A stretch of DNA of 64,000 bases from positions 6,598,463 through 6,662,462 of the forward strand of contig CM064545.1 in assembly GCA_032716605.1 (NCBI GenBank), given 5' to 3'. This document shows, one piece after another, positions 53,561 to 63,299 of this stretch (position 1 is its first letter; every line of letters begins with the position of its first letter). The notes beneath the pieces are model-generated. The model saw nothing but the letters and a program-made list of their open reading frames with translations, searched no databases and was not told the DNA's origin. Source of the stretch: Paralithodes platypus (lineage: Eukaryota; Arthropoda; Malacostraca; Decapoda; Lithodidae). Both the position numbers and the translations under genes were made by a program.

Positions 53561-54337
53561 GGATAAGCCTTTACAACGGCACCTCGTAGCTACTTTCTAC
53601 TTTTCCTATTTTCTGAAGAGTGTATAGAGGGGAGAAGGGGTGTTGGAGAGAGACGAAGTTGTTGTAGTGGCTTTGTTATGTGTGGTATTAGTCTATATAC
53701 GTCGTAAGGCTCAGGATGGCCATGGCACGCACTGAAGACAGCAGCATTTCCTCAATAATGCTAATACCATTTCTAGTTTGCCTGGACCAGTGAGTGTGTG
53801 TGTGTGTGTGTGTGTGTGTTTCTTTTATGTTATCATGTGTGAGTGATTTGTGCCCATTACGTTGTATGTGATCATGTGTGTGATGTGCGTTTTATGTTAT
53901 CGGGTGTGAGTGTGTGTGTGTGTGTTTTGTATTCTGTGTTAGTGTTGGTGTGGGTGGGTTGGTGCTTGCATGAGGACAGAGGAGAGAGGTTGAAGCGCCG
54001 TCTCCCCAAACATTACAAATTGTGGAGGTCATAAGTATATGTATTATTCAACTTATTCCTTAAGCCAACACAAATAACTTGAATCCTAAGTGTTATTGTT
54101 ACACTTAATATATATACAAACACATATAGACGTGTTCTTCGGGAATCATAGCTTAAGTAGGAATAGGGTAACTAGCGAGGCAGCGAGCAATAGGTGTTGT
54201 TCGCTGCCTCGCTAGTTATCCTACTCCTAATCAATATATGTTTGTTATTTTAGTCATCCCTGACATTTATTATGTATATTTAAATTCAAAACAATCGCAT
54301 AGTATTAATCTGCGTATTTTAGAGGGTATCATTTACG

Positions 54338-54398
<61 letters not shown>

Positions 54399-54444
54399 AG
54401 GGAGGGGAGAGAAAGCGGGTGAAGAAGGAGAGTTGGGGTGAAAG
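53561..54444. other. Tc1-like element interior, not recognised
   Basis: (GT)n at about 53794-53820 and 53911-53922, the 33-bp-arm hairpin at 54158-54229 and (GA)n at about 54342-54392. The words 'aacggcacctc' near 53575 and 'aacggcgcctc' near 16574 may be remnants of one family. No coding domain seen. The left interior (52331-53298) is also non-coding and AT-rich. Confidence 0.55.
54158..54229. repeat. Strong 33-bp-arm hairpin
   Basis: Arms 54158-54190 and 54197-54229 ('taactagcgaggcagcgag' against 'ctcgctgcctcgctagtta') pair with three mismatches around a 6-base loop (taggtg). Confidence 0.88.
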
Positions 54445-54779
54445 GGGGAGGGGGAGGAGGGGGAATGGGAAGTGGGAAGGATATAAACTTGATTGTCTGT
54501 ATATTAAATTCCATAAATAAAGCAACATCTGATGTGTGTTACTTATTTGTGATCCGGCATGAGCTAATCTCAAAATATAGCCTGTGTGTTATGTTAAAAT
54601 AAACTTATTCTGCGTGCTGTTGTAGAACACACACACACACACACGATTGACTCCTCCTCCTTCCAACCTCTATATTAACCCCGCCCCCTTTTATTAGAAG
54701 CGATTAAAGGGCCATCTATTAAAAGATAAGTGAACTAATACATTGCCTCAGGCCATGACAGCAGTTCTGTCATAGACTG

Positions 54780-54893
54780 TACAGCACAAATTCCATGCCA
54801 ATAATATCTTCCCATTGACATATTGGGATTCGAACCCGGGTCCATTGGATTACCAGTCCAGTGGCAAGACCATTTTGCCACACCTCCCCTATA
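54780..54893 (-). mobile_element. SINE-A copy d, tRNA-like head
   Basis: Minus strand: head with B-box GGTTCGAATCC, anticodon-position GGT and A-box TGGCAAAATGG, preceded by the family word 'cccattgacatattgggatt'. This is the 5' end of the SINE split by the Tc1-like element. Confidence 0.88.
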
Positions 54894-55752
54894 TTATATA
54901 TATTTACTAACTCACTAACTACTTATCTCCGAATTACAATATATCTCACAATAGTGAGACTTGTCATAATTACAATACTTCCTTGCAATAGTCAACTCAT
55001 TAATTACTTATGTCATGATTACAATATCTTTTTGATCGAATAACGATTTTCCTTTATAACAAAAAGTATATATCATCATATGGACTAGAGTCCTTCCTAA
55101 CTATTTCTCAAACTAGGTCTAACCTATCAGCGACTATTATTAATTCCCTTGTAGTTGATAATTATTTAATCAGACTCCCATTATATTTTTTTAATCTCTT
55201 TTTAAATTTGTCCCTTATCTTTATTGATTACATTAATTTCTAACCTAGAAGATCCTATACTATTGGTAGCTAAGTGGCATGGAGCCTTCTCTAACAATAA
55301 CAGCTATATTCTCTCAACCCTTCATCCTTTTATTCTATCATGAGTCTAATTAATTTATCTTTATTTTGTTATATAAGAACACATCTATTTTAAGGGTTGG
55401 AACCGTTGGGTTTGTCAAGCATTTATCTCTCTTTAATTAGTCTATTTCGGGCCCATAAGGGTCCTTTAAAAAGTATTTGGTATCTTCTCTGGAACAATTT
55501 TCACCACCCCAAGGCCGGCCAATAAGTCTTCTGGAATTCTTTAGTCCCATCTATCACTTGTCGTCCCTCTTGAATTGCTTGGCTGTAGGTATGTAAGCTA
55601 GCAATGTGACGACAAGCACCAGGATATTTAAGGTGTATCTGGTCGGCAGAGAAAAGCTGTGTTGGGCCAGAGGTGGACTTTGCTAGAGCGCGGCGAGCGA
55701 GCTGGTAGGCTGGAGCTGGCTTGTTCAGGTTCCCATCACTGTGCAAGTGAGG
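54894..55752. other. Unannotated AT-rich spacer
   Basis: No gene recognised. A 105-codon minus-strand frame (55501-55818) has no domain and runs into the CR1-2 3'UTR. Confidence 0.5.
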
Positions 55753-55964
55753 AGTACAAAGGAAATAAAGCAACAACAGGTCTGGTGACCCTTCTAGGCT
55801 GCTTGTCCTCCAAAACACTGAGGATCAATTGTCCAAACAGTGGTTTAGAGTGGGTAAGGGAACATTGGAAAGGGAACTACTGCCCTGGAACTAATGTCCG
55901 TGGCAGGATTATAAAGTTAGTAAGGGAAAGATGGGTTAGTAACTGAGGGGGGGATAAAATAAAG

Positions 55965-57888
55965 TTATTCACTTACAAACGCGGTCAGTTGCGGGTTTGA
56001 TGCAAGATATTTGTCTAGGCGAAGTTTAAATGAATCAATGGTGCTGCAGTCTATAACATCTCGGGGAAGCCCATTCCACAAGTTGACAACTCGATTGAAG
56101 AAGAAATTCTTAGATTCGTGCGAGTTAAAATATTTACCGATAATTTTGCAACCGTTTCCCCGCGTGTAATTAGATTGTTCGATAGTGAAGTACTTACTAC
56201 AGTTCATATTGTCGATGCCTTTGATGATTTTGAACACTTGAATTAAGTCGCTTCTTAATCTGCGCTGGGTTAAAGGAAATAGATTTAATTCTCTAAGATG
56301 CTCCTCGTATGGTTCGTTCTTTAGGCTAGGTAACATTTTGGTAACTCTACGTTGAACTCCTTCTAGCTTGTCTATATCTTGTTGGTAATAAGGGCACCAG
56401 GATTGAACGCAGTATTCCAGAAGAGGGCGGACTAAGGAATTGTAAAGGGTTAGGATAACTTCTTTGGATTTATGCTCAAATGACCTGCCTATAAAGCCAA
56501 TTATTTTGTTTGCTTTCTTAACAATTTCTGAACATTGTTGACTCGATTTTAGGTTACTCGATATTGTTACTCCCAGATCGGTTTCTCTGTTTACAGCTGT
56601 TTAAGCTGAGTGCCATTCATCGAATAGTTTGCTTTCTCATTTTGGTATCCGATATGTAGTACTTTACATGTATCCGCATTGAAACTCATTTGCCAAATTT
56701 GGGTCCAACGTGACAACTTATCTAGATTGTGTTGCATATCGTCAACTTGTTCTTTTGAGAGTACGCTATTTGCAATTTTTGTATCGTCAGCAAACTTTGA
56801 GATTGTACAGGTGAGACCCTCATCTATGTCGTTGATGTAAATTAGAAAGAGAATTGGTCCTAGTACCGATCCCTGGGGTAACCCGCTACTTACATTGGTC
56901 CATTTAGATCCCTTACCGTTTATGATTACTCTTTGCTTTCTGTCGCGGAGCCAATTTTCTATCCATTTCAACACACCGTCTTGTATTCCATGCGCTTTTA
57001 GTTTTAGCAGTAAACGTTTGTGGGGAACTTTGTCAAAGGCCTTTTGAAAATCAAGGTATATAATATCTACAGCTTTACTCTCATCATAGAGATTGAGGAT
57101 ATCGTGGAGGAAGTCTATGAGATTTGTTAAACAGGAACGTTTGCTACGAAAGCCGTGTTGAGTATCTTTAAGTATGTTATTTTCATCTAAGTGATTTACG
57201 AGTCTGTCTCTTATGAGCGTTTCTAGCATTTTACATACAACTGAGGTTAAGCTAATTGGACGATAGTTACTGGGTAGGGATTTGCTGCCTTTTTTATAAA
57301 TTGGGGGTACGTTAGCTAGCTTCCACTGATCAGGCATAGTTCCAGACTGCAAGGATTTATTGAATAGCAATGTCAGTGGTTTGGAGAGCTCATCCTTAGC
57401 TTTCTTTAGAACTCTAGGTGAGATTGTATCAGGTCCGGGCGTTTTATTTACCTTGAGTTTATCTAAACATTTCAATACTTCTCTCTCTGTAATGGTGATA
57501 TTGCTTAGAACATCAGAATTATCCATCTGAATCGGCGATGCTGTAGGGATATCAATGAGGTCTTCTGTTGTAAAAACTGATGCAAAGAAGGTATTGAGGG
57601 CATTACTCATTTGTACTTCGTCTTTGGTATATTTTCCATTTTCATCGACTAACGGTCCTACAGTTGAAGTAACTACTCTCTTCTTTCTGATATAACTATA
57701 GAATTCTTTTGGTTTTGTTTTACTTTGATTCGCAACAGGGTCTTTTTACTTTGCTTAATTAACCTTTTGGCTTTGCGTCGTAGTTCTACAAATTTCTCCC
57801 GTTCTTCCTCATTTTGTGAGGATTTTAGCAAACTTTTTAGCAAGCAGACATTTTGAAATAACTTTATTCCACCATTTGGGCTTATCAT
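55965..57888 (-). pseudogene. CR1-2 reverse transcriptase
   Basis: The main open frame 56591-57610 (339 codons) holds NALNTFFASVFTTEDL, VNKTPGPDTISPRVLK, NYRPISLTSVVCKMLE, GFRSKRSCLTNLIDFLHD, IIYLDFQKAFDKVPHKR (first D), SSGLPQGSVLGPILF and SKFADDTKIANSV (FADD). The linker upstream (57673-57888: ELRRKAKRLIKQSKKTL) is in another frame. The C-terminal part (55965-56336: LPSLKNEPYEEHLRELN, NRVVNLWNGLPRDVID) follows after a break at 56340-56590. Catalytic residues are intact. Confidence 0.9.
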
Positions 57889-58000
57889 TATGGCCTGTAC
57901 GCCGTATTTTCGATGGTATGCAGTCTTGCACTGCTTTTAGGTAAGTGTTTGCGAATGATTCCCAAGATGTATTTATGTCATTATTGTTAATTAGAAAGCT

Positions 58001-58998
58001 TCAGTCAGTTTCTTTAAACATTGCTCTAAGTTTAGGAAAGTTTGCTTTATTGAAATTAGGGACTTTCTCGATGCTGCTATTTGGTTCGTTACGAGTAAGC
58101 TTTAAACTGAAAGTTATCGTACGATGGTTGCTGTTACTGAATTCATCACCGACATACAAATTCTCTATCAATTCTTCTTTTGTTGAAAGTACAAGGTCAA
58201 AGACATTATTTCCACGGGTTGGAGATCTAACAAATTGATATAGCGAACTCTCTTGCAAATTTGCATACAGGTCTTGTCTAGAGTGTGAAGTAGTACTATC
58301 TCCCCACTTGGTCACAGGTAAATTGAAGTCACCAAACATTACGGTATCTTGCGAGTTACTTAAGTCTGCAATTTGCTCATAAATTGCTCGGTCAGTTGCA
58401 CTGATTGAGCTGGAGGTCTGTATATTAGTGCAAGTATAATTTGTGTACCTTTATTATTCTTTATTAGCACAAGGATGTGTCGACGTTCACAATTCGAGGT
58501 TTTGACAAGAGGGTCGGGTTAAGACTTTCTTTGTTAAAAAATTAAACTTCACCTCCATTTCTATTAATTCAGCTTTTCTCAAAACATTACATAACCGGGA
58601 AGTGAATACTCTGCTAAAAAGTTTCTGTCTTCTGTATTGAGCCATGATTCTGTTATGCCAATAACATCGTAATTTTCCGTAAACACTAGTTCCTCTAAAT
58701 CTGAAAATTTATTGCGTATGCTACGAGCATTTGCATAGAAAACATTCAAAGCTTTGGATTTGGAATTCACGGAACGCTCTTTATTCAAATTATTGGTTCT
58801 GCTCGGATCTACATCTATGTACCTGTCTGCCCTCAGTCCTCGATCCTCGTCCCTGGTTGTCCTCGGTCCTCGGAGTCCTCGATCATTGTTCCTAGTGGTC
58901 CTCAGTCCTCGATCATTGTTTCTGGTGGTCCTCCATTCTCGCTGTCCTCGATCGTCGTCCCTGGTAATTCTCGGTCCTCGATCGTCGCGCCTGGTCAT
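58001..58998 (-). pseudogene. CR1-2 AP-endonuclease
   Basis: 58579-58998: a repetitive charged N-terminus (six blocks of the type TRNNDRGLR), then NVFYANARSIRNKFSDLEEL (N motif) and IGITESWLNTEDRNFL (E). A decayed middle follows at 58340-58578. Then 58001-58339: MFGDFNLPVTKWGD (GDFN), FDLVLSTKEELIENL and SNHRTITFSL (position of the D-H motif, here N-H). The TRNNDRGLR repeats are a local expansion; CR1-1 has only one. Confidence 0.86.
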
Positions 58999-59009
58999 CC
59001 ATGGTCCTT

Positions 59010-60020
59010 GATCCTTGTCCTTGGTGGTCCTAGGGCCTCGAACCTCTTCCTTGGTGGTCCTTGGTTGGCTCTGCTTTTCCTCCGAAAATCATTTACTGCG
59101 TCGTGAAGCAGGCGGCCAAATCTTGCTGCTCCCACCTGGTTCAGATGGACTCTATCTGCTACAAACAGATGATCTTCACGGTAGAAGTCATTTCAGGTAT
59201 TGATGAATCCAAAGTTGTCTTCCCTGCAGAGGTTAGCCAGACGACGATTTACGCTAGTGGCTATATTGAAGAATCGGCTCTCCACACCGATCCTGGGGAC
59301 GATCCCTGATATGATGACTCTGCCTGACTTTTCCTTATACTTCTGAATCAGCTTCCGGTACTTCAGCATGAGGTCCTCCGATCGGGTCCGCTGCACTTCA
59401 TTAGATCCGACATGAATGACGTACATTGTGCGTGAGGGGGCTAACTTTGAAACTTCGTTGACTGCAGCTGCAACGTCGTCCACACTGCCACCCGGGATAC
59501 AAAAGCGCTTCCTGGTCCTGGGTGCCCTGGCGCAGAACTCCATAAGTTGTCCACGAACCATGGAATCTCCTACGAGCCGAATTTCTTCTATTTCTTCTTC
59601 GTCGTCTAAGTCCGCAAGAATCTGGTAATGGTTCTGGCACATGCTTTCGGTGATGATCCTCTTTGTGATGGGGCGAACGTTGTTTCTCACAACGCGGAAG
59701 TTGTCCTGAGATGGAGCGGAGTCATTTTTTTCCTGACGTGGTGCATGCACTGAAGCAGGTACCGCTATATCAGGCGTTGGGATGTTGGAAGATGCCGCAA
59801 CGGTAGTAATTGCTTCATTTGATGAGACTCCTACGTTGAGCGTCGCAAATTCTTGGAGTGATTCCAGCTTCTTGGTGAGGGCGTTAATCTTGACGTTAGC
59901 TTCATCCAGTTTAGCTGTCAAATCTTCTCGGAGCTGGCAGAATCGGCAGACATGAACATCAGGGCAGGCAAACATGGTAGAGCCAAACCTACCGGAACAG
60001 TTCGTGCAGGCGCGAGACAT
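59010..60020 (-). pseudogene. CR1-2 ORF1: zinc finger, coiled coil and SGNH esterase
   Basis: Starts at ATG 60018-60020 and is open to a TGA at 59193-59195; the same frame then continues to about 59010. In order: a Cys cluster CTNCSGRFGSTMFACP and VHVCRFC (C-x2-C-x10-C-x5-C-x2-C); a short coiled coil (LREDLTAKLDEANVKINALT); a linker; then an SGNH fold with block I IRLVGDSMVRG (catalytic S), block III IHVGSNEVQ (the usual N-D is N-E) and, beyond the TGA, block V ADRVHLNQ (D and H). Zinc-finger and esterase ORF1 proteins are known for CR1 elements. All three blocks are present but split by the stop. Confidence 0.86.
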
Positions 60021-60029
60021 GGTGACAAT

Positions 60030-60275
60030 AACAAAACTTCAAATCACTTCACTCTAAGTCACTTCTAATCACTTGTCTCACTTCAGAACACTTTATTCAC
60101 TTCACACACTTCAGATCACTTTACTCACTGTATATCACTTCACTCACTTTAAATCACTTCACGTCACTTCTAATATAATTTAATCCTGACAATTATACTT
60201 TTACATCAAGTCAATAATACACTTTAAAAACACTTATCTCACTTTAAAAACACTTCACTCACTTCAGGTCGCTTC
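60030..60275. repeat. 'CACTTC/TCACTT' degenerate tandem array
   Basis: Irregular repeats of 'tcacttcactcactt' and 'aaatcacttc' directly upstream of the CR1-2 ORF1 start (its 5' leader on the minus strand). Confidence 0.85.
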
Positions 60276-60289
60276 AATTACTTAAATAG

Positions 60290-60665
60290 GCCTAACCGAA
60301 AACAAAAATGTTGAAATACGCACAAATAGGTTATCAGCGGTGATAGCCTAACCGAAAATTAGCAAAAAAAAAATAAAAAAATAAAAATAAATACGCAGTG
60401 ATAGCTGAACTGAAAACAATTTTGTTTTTATTTAAACAGAAATAGGCCACCAGGGGTGATAGCCTAGCCTTACCGAAAACAAAAATAACCGAAAACAAAA
60501 ATTATGAAATACCGGTACGCAGAAATAGGCCACCAGCGGTGATAGCCTAACCGAAAATGTACAAATTTAAATACGCAGAAATAGGCCACCAAGGGTGATA
60601 GCCTAGCCTAACCGAAAACAAAAATATATAATACGCAGAAATAGGCTACCAGGAGTGATAACCTA
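60290..60665. repeat. ~55-60-bp tandem array in the CR1-2 5' region
   Basis: Five units with the core 'gaaataggccaccag' plus 'gtgatagcctaaccgaaaa' (cores near 60325, 60425, 60523, 60578 and 60637), of variable length and with A-rich spacers. Confidence 0.85.
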
Positions 60666-61265
60666 CCTAAAAAAAAATATATATATATAAATATATATAC
60701 CGGTATATATAATAGAATATGTAACTAAATATACAATTCACCAAATAGAGATTATATAAAAATAAAGTGTAACTGCACACAAGGGGTTAATATACTGTAG
60801 CAACAGATGACACTGGTGTCACTGTAGGCTAGTCAAGCAGGATTATATTTAGATAAACAAAGTTATCAGTCAAAAGTTACTACAAGATCATGCAAGCAAC
60901 AACTAAAATTACAGATATATATAGCTACAGTAGGATACTGAATACGATAACTACTAGAGTTAATAAGAAAATACAAAGCTAGGTCGATTAGAGGTGTGCG
61001 TCGTCTGCTACAAGCTAGGATAAAAAATTTAAACAACAATTTTTATCAGTCAGCAAAGCAATAAAATAACATGCACGGCAACTACAGAACTATGTGGAGG
61101 TTAAACAAGCACTTAACTACTGTTCATGCACTGAATAAAGGGAATAGGGTTATGAAATACTCAAATTATGATAGAGTTTTCTCAGTGGCGATGCGGGGCT
61201 GTTGACAGTGGGAGAGCCGGCGTCAAGTGAGAGAGGTGGCTGCTGGCAGGTGAGCCCAGTGGCTT
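60666..61265. other. Unannotated region upstream of CR1-2 arrays
   Basis: AT-rich with a 'taccggtatata' word (about 60698-60710). It may be CR1-2 leader or flanking DNA; no second copy in the window defines the border. Confidence 0.45.
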
Positions 61266-61345
61266 CCGTGACAGGAATTATGTCTGGGGCCCCGCCCACC
61301 TCTCTTTATAGTCCCGCCTCACGCATTGGCGCGCTGTGATTGGTC
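61265..61345 (-). promoter_or_regulatory. Promoter-like cluster: CCAAT x2, TATA, GC box
   Basis: On the minus strand, in order: CCAAT (61339-61343), CCAAT (61325-61329), TATA box CTATAAAG (61304-61311) and GC box GGGCGGGG (61290-61297). A third CCAAT lies upstream at about 61616-61620. Spacing is compact and all elements face the CR1-2 ORF1. The region stands out as GC-rich in an AT-rich neighbourhood. It could be the CR1-2 promoter or that of an unseen host transcript. Confidence 0.55.
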
Positions 61346-61379
61346 GAGCCAGTCTCCTGGGCAGTGTTCCCTCCAGCCG

Positions 61380-63299
61380 CTGAACTTGAACTTTTCTCTC
61401 TCTCCTGACTTATATCTCTTTGTAATACATTCCTGGGAGATTATTGCAAAGGTCTTGTAGTGGCTTACGGGAGTATAATGTTTGCACTGGTGTAATAGAC
61501 CGATTGCAACCAGGAGAAACGGTCTGTGAAGAGAGCGAGAGCGATTTGAAAGGTGGATACTTGAGAGCGGCTAGCCCAGTACTTACTTGAAGCGACAATG
61601 GGGGCTCATGATTGGCTGAACGGGAGGGTGTGGCAGTGTTTTGATAAACGTCAGGAATGTCACTCACAGCTGGTTTAAAGGGACAGTTCAATGCAGCGTG
61701 TTAATTGGCTGGCAGGATTCTTACTTTATGTTCTCATATTTTACTGTATCCCCGCTGCTCATGCATCCTCATTTCCTTGTTTGTTTTATCAGATATATCT
61801 TAAAAATATCATGTGTTTATTATATTTTAACAATGATTTTCTCCATACTTCCTCTTAGACCGTATTATTCTCCCCATTCGTGTACTTAAGATTTGTTCTT
61901 CTTTTCCTCATTCTAATCTTTGACATCTACTATCCTCATTACTAGTTCTTTTCATCCTTGTTTCTTTCTCCTGTAATCTTCCTTCTCCTCATTCTAATCT
62001 TACATCTCCATTACACAATCCTTCTTTTTTGTTGTCGTTATCTTTTTTCCCCATCTTTTCATCTTCCTTTTCCTCCTTATTTTCATCTTACACCTCCACT
62101 ACACCATCCTCCTTCTTACCTCTCTTCACTAATTTCTTCCCTCTTCTTTCATCTTCCTAATTAAATATATAATTCAGTAAATCATCGGAGGTAGTGCTGT
62201 CGTGTTCGGTCAGTCCTGTCTGTCTGTCTGTCTGTTTATATGCCTGTTCTATATTTGTCTGTGTTTATCTGTATCTTTAACAGTCTGTGTATCTGTTTGT
62301 TTATCTGTTAGTTTGACTATATATTCATGTGTTTGTTTTTTGTTTGCTTAATATATTTGTGTCTGTATCTGTATGTTTGCTTGTCTGCGTGGCTATCTGT
62401 TAATAATTGTGCATATGAGTGTCTTTGTCTGTTATATGTGTTGTTCTGTCGGGGTTTTTTTTCCCAGACTGATTGCTTTACTATTATTACCATTTTATGT
62501 TTGACTGCGACCCTATTGTTGTGATTATATTGCAACTTTTGATCTTGACTTATTTCTACGCAACACATTGTTCTGTATTCTGTCTGACTCTATACTTTTC
62601 CAATAACTTGATGAAATGGAATTGGTTCAATTTAAGTAAATATGTGTGCCAATTCACGTTCCATATCTATCGTAGACACACTCATTCATTCAAGAAATAC
62701 ACAGGGACACTGGTACACACATATATACACACACACACTCAGACAGAGAACCTCGCCTTCATTCCTCTCTCTTGTTTTATCACCTTAATTTGATCATACT
62801 CAGTAATTAAAGTACAAATAACTCTCCCCTTCTGCTTTTCAACATACATTAGTAACATAGCCTACTAATTGCAATCTCCGCTCCCGCCCCAACCTTTCTC
62901 TCTTGTTAAATATTCTCATATGCTTTTTTTATAATTTGTACATCACTCCCAGCACTCTATAGGTCAACACCTAAATTTGACCGAACATTTAGCTCACTTT
63001 CCGTTTAATTCATAGAACACTTTTGTTTTTCCTTCTGGACCTCATTTTGGAATTAACTACCAAATTCCCTTACACCTGTGATACTCTACTCTATGTTATC
63101 TCCAAGTTAATTATGCACCATATAAATACTAGTTTTTAGCATTTATCAGAATTATAATGTTAAGCTAGTATACTACTTTAGCCTTTTCTATTGAAAACAA
63201 AATATTTGTTTTATGTCTTTTTTTTCGTTTACTTTTCCAAACTATGTGTAAATTTGTTATTACAAAACTATATAACTTATAACCCTATTTTTGTCTATG
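61380..63299. other. Unannotated pyrimidine- and TG-rich spacer
   Basis: CT-rich imperfect repeats at about 61895-62160, (TGTC)n at about 62217-62236 with further TGTCTG words to 62400, and a short (CA)n at about 62719-62737. Open frames are low-complexity. No gene supported. Confidence 0.55.

Larger units (their letters stand above)
52000..54779. mobile_element. Tc1-like element with ~330-bp TIRs, inside SINE-A
   Basis: It begins CAGTCTACGACAGAAC (52000) and ends with the inverse, GTTCTGTCATAGACTG (to 54779), with TA on each side (51998-51999 and 54780-54781). The inverted repeats run about 330 bp (52000-52330 and about 54445-54779), with scattered differences and a variable (GT)n/(CA)n. 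TA duplication, CAGT termini and an internal Tc1 transposase relic agree. Removing it restores the SINE-A order seen in copy c. Confidence 0.88.
55753..61250 (-). mobile_element. CR1-like LINE copy 2 (CR1-2), near full length
   Basis: Minus strand: 5' region with tandem arrays (60030-about 61250, left limit of the family unknown), ORF1 (about 59010-60020), endonuclease (58001-58998), RT (55965-57888), 3'UTR (55753-55964). It matches CR1-1 without the RTE insertion. Frame breaks occur in every gene but motifs are well kept. Confidence 0.86.

Noticed and set aside
52000..54779. Element flanked by a 4-bp GTAC or 6-bp GTACAG duplication
   Set aside because: Equally consistent with the sequence, but TA duplication with CAGT termini and an internal Tc1 transposase relic fits one known superfamily.
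55501..55818. 105-codon minus-strand frame as a possible host exon
   Set aside because: No domain, overlaps the CR1-2 3'UTR, no splice-site support that I could judge.
61410..61691. 93-codon minus-strand frame upstream of the promoter-like cluster
   Set aside because: It lies upstream of the predicted start, has no domain and is probably a chance frame.
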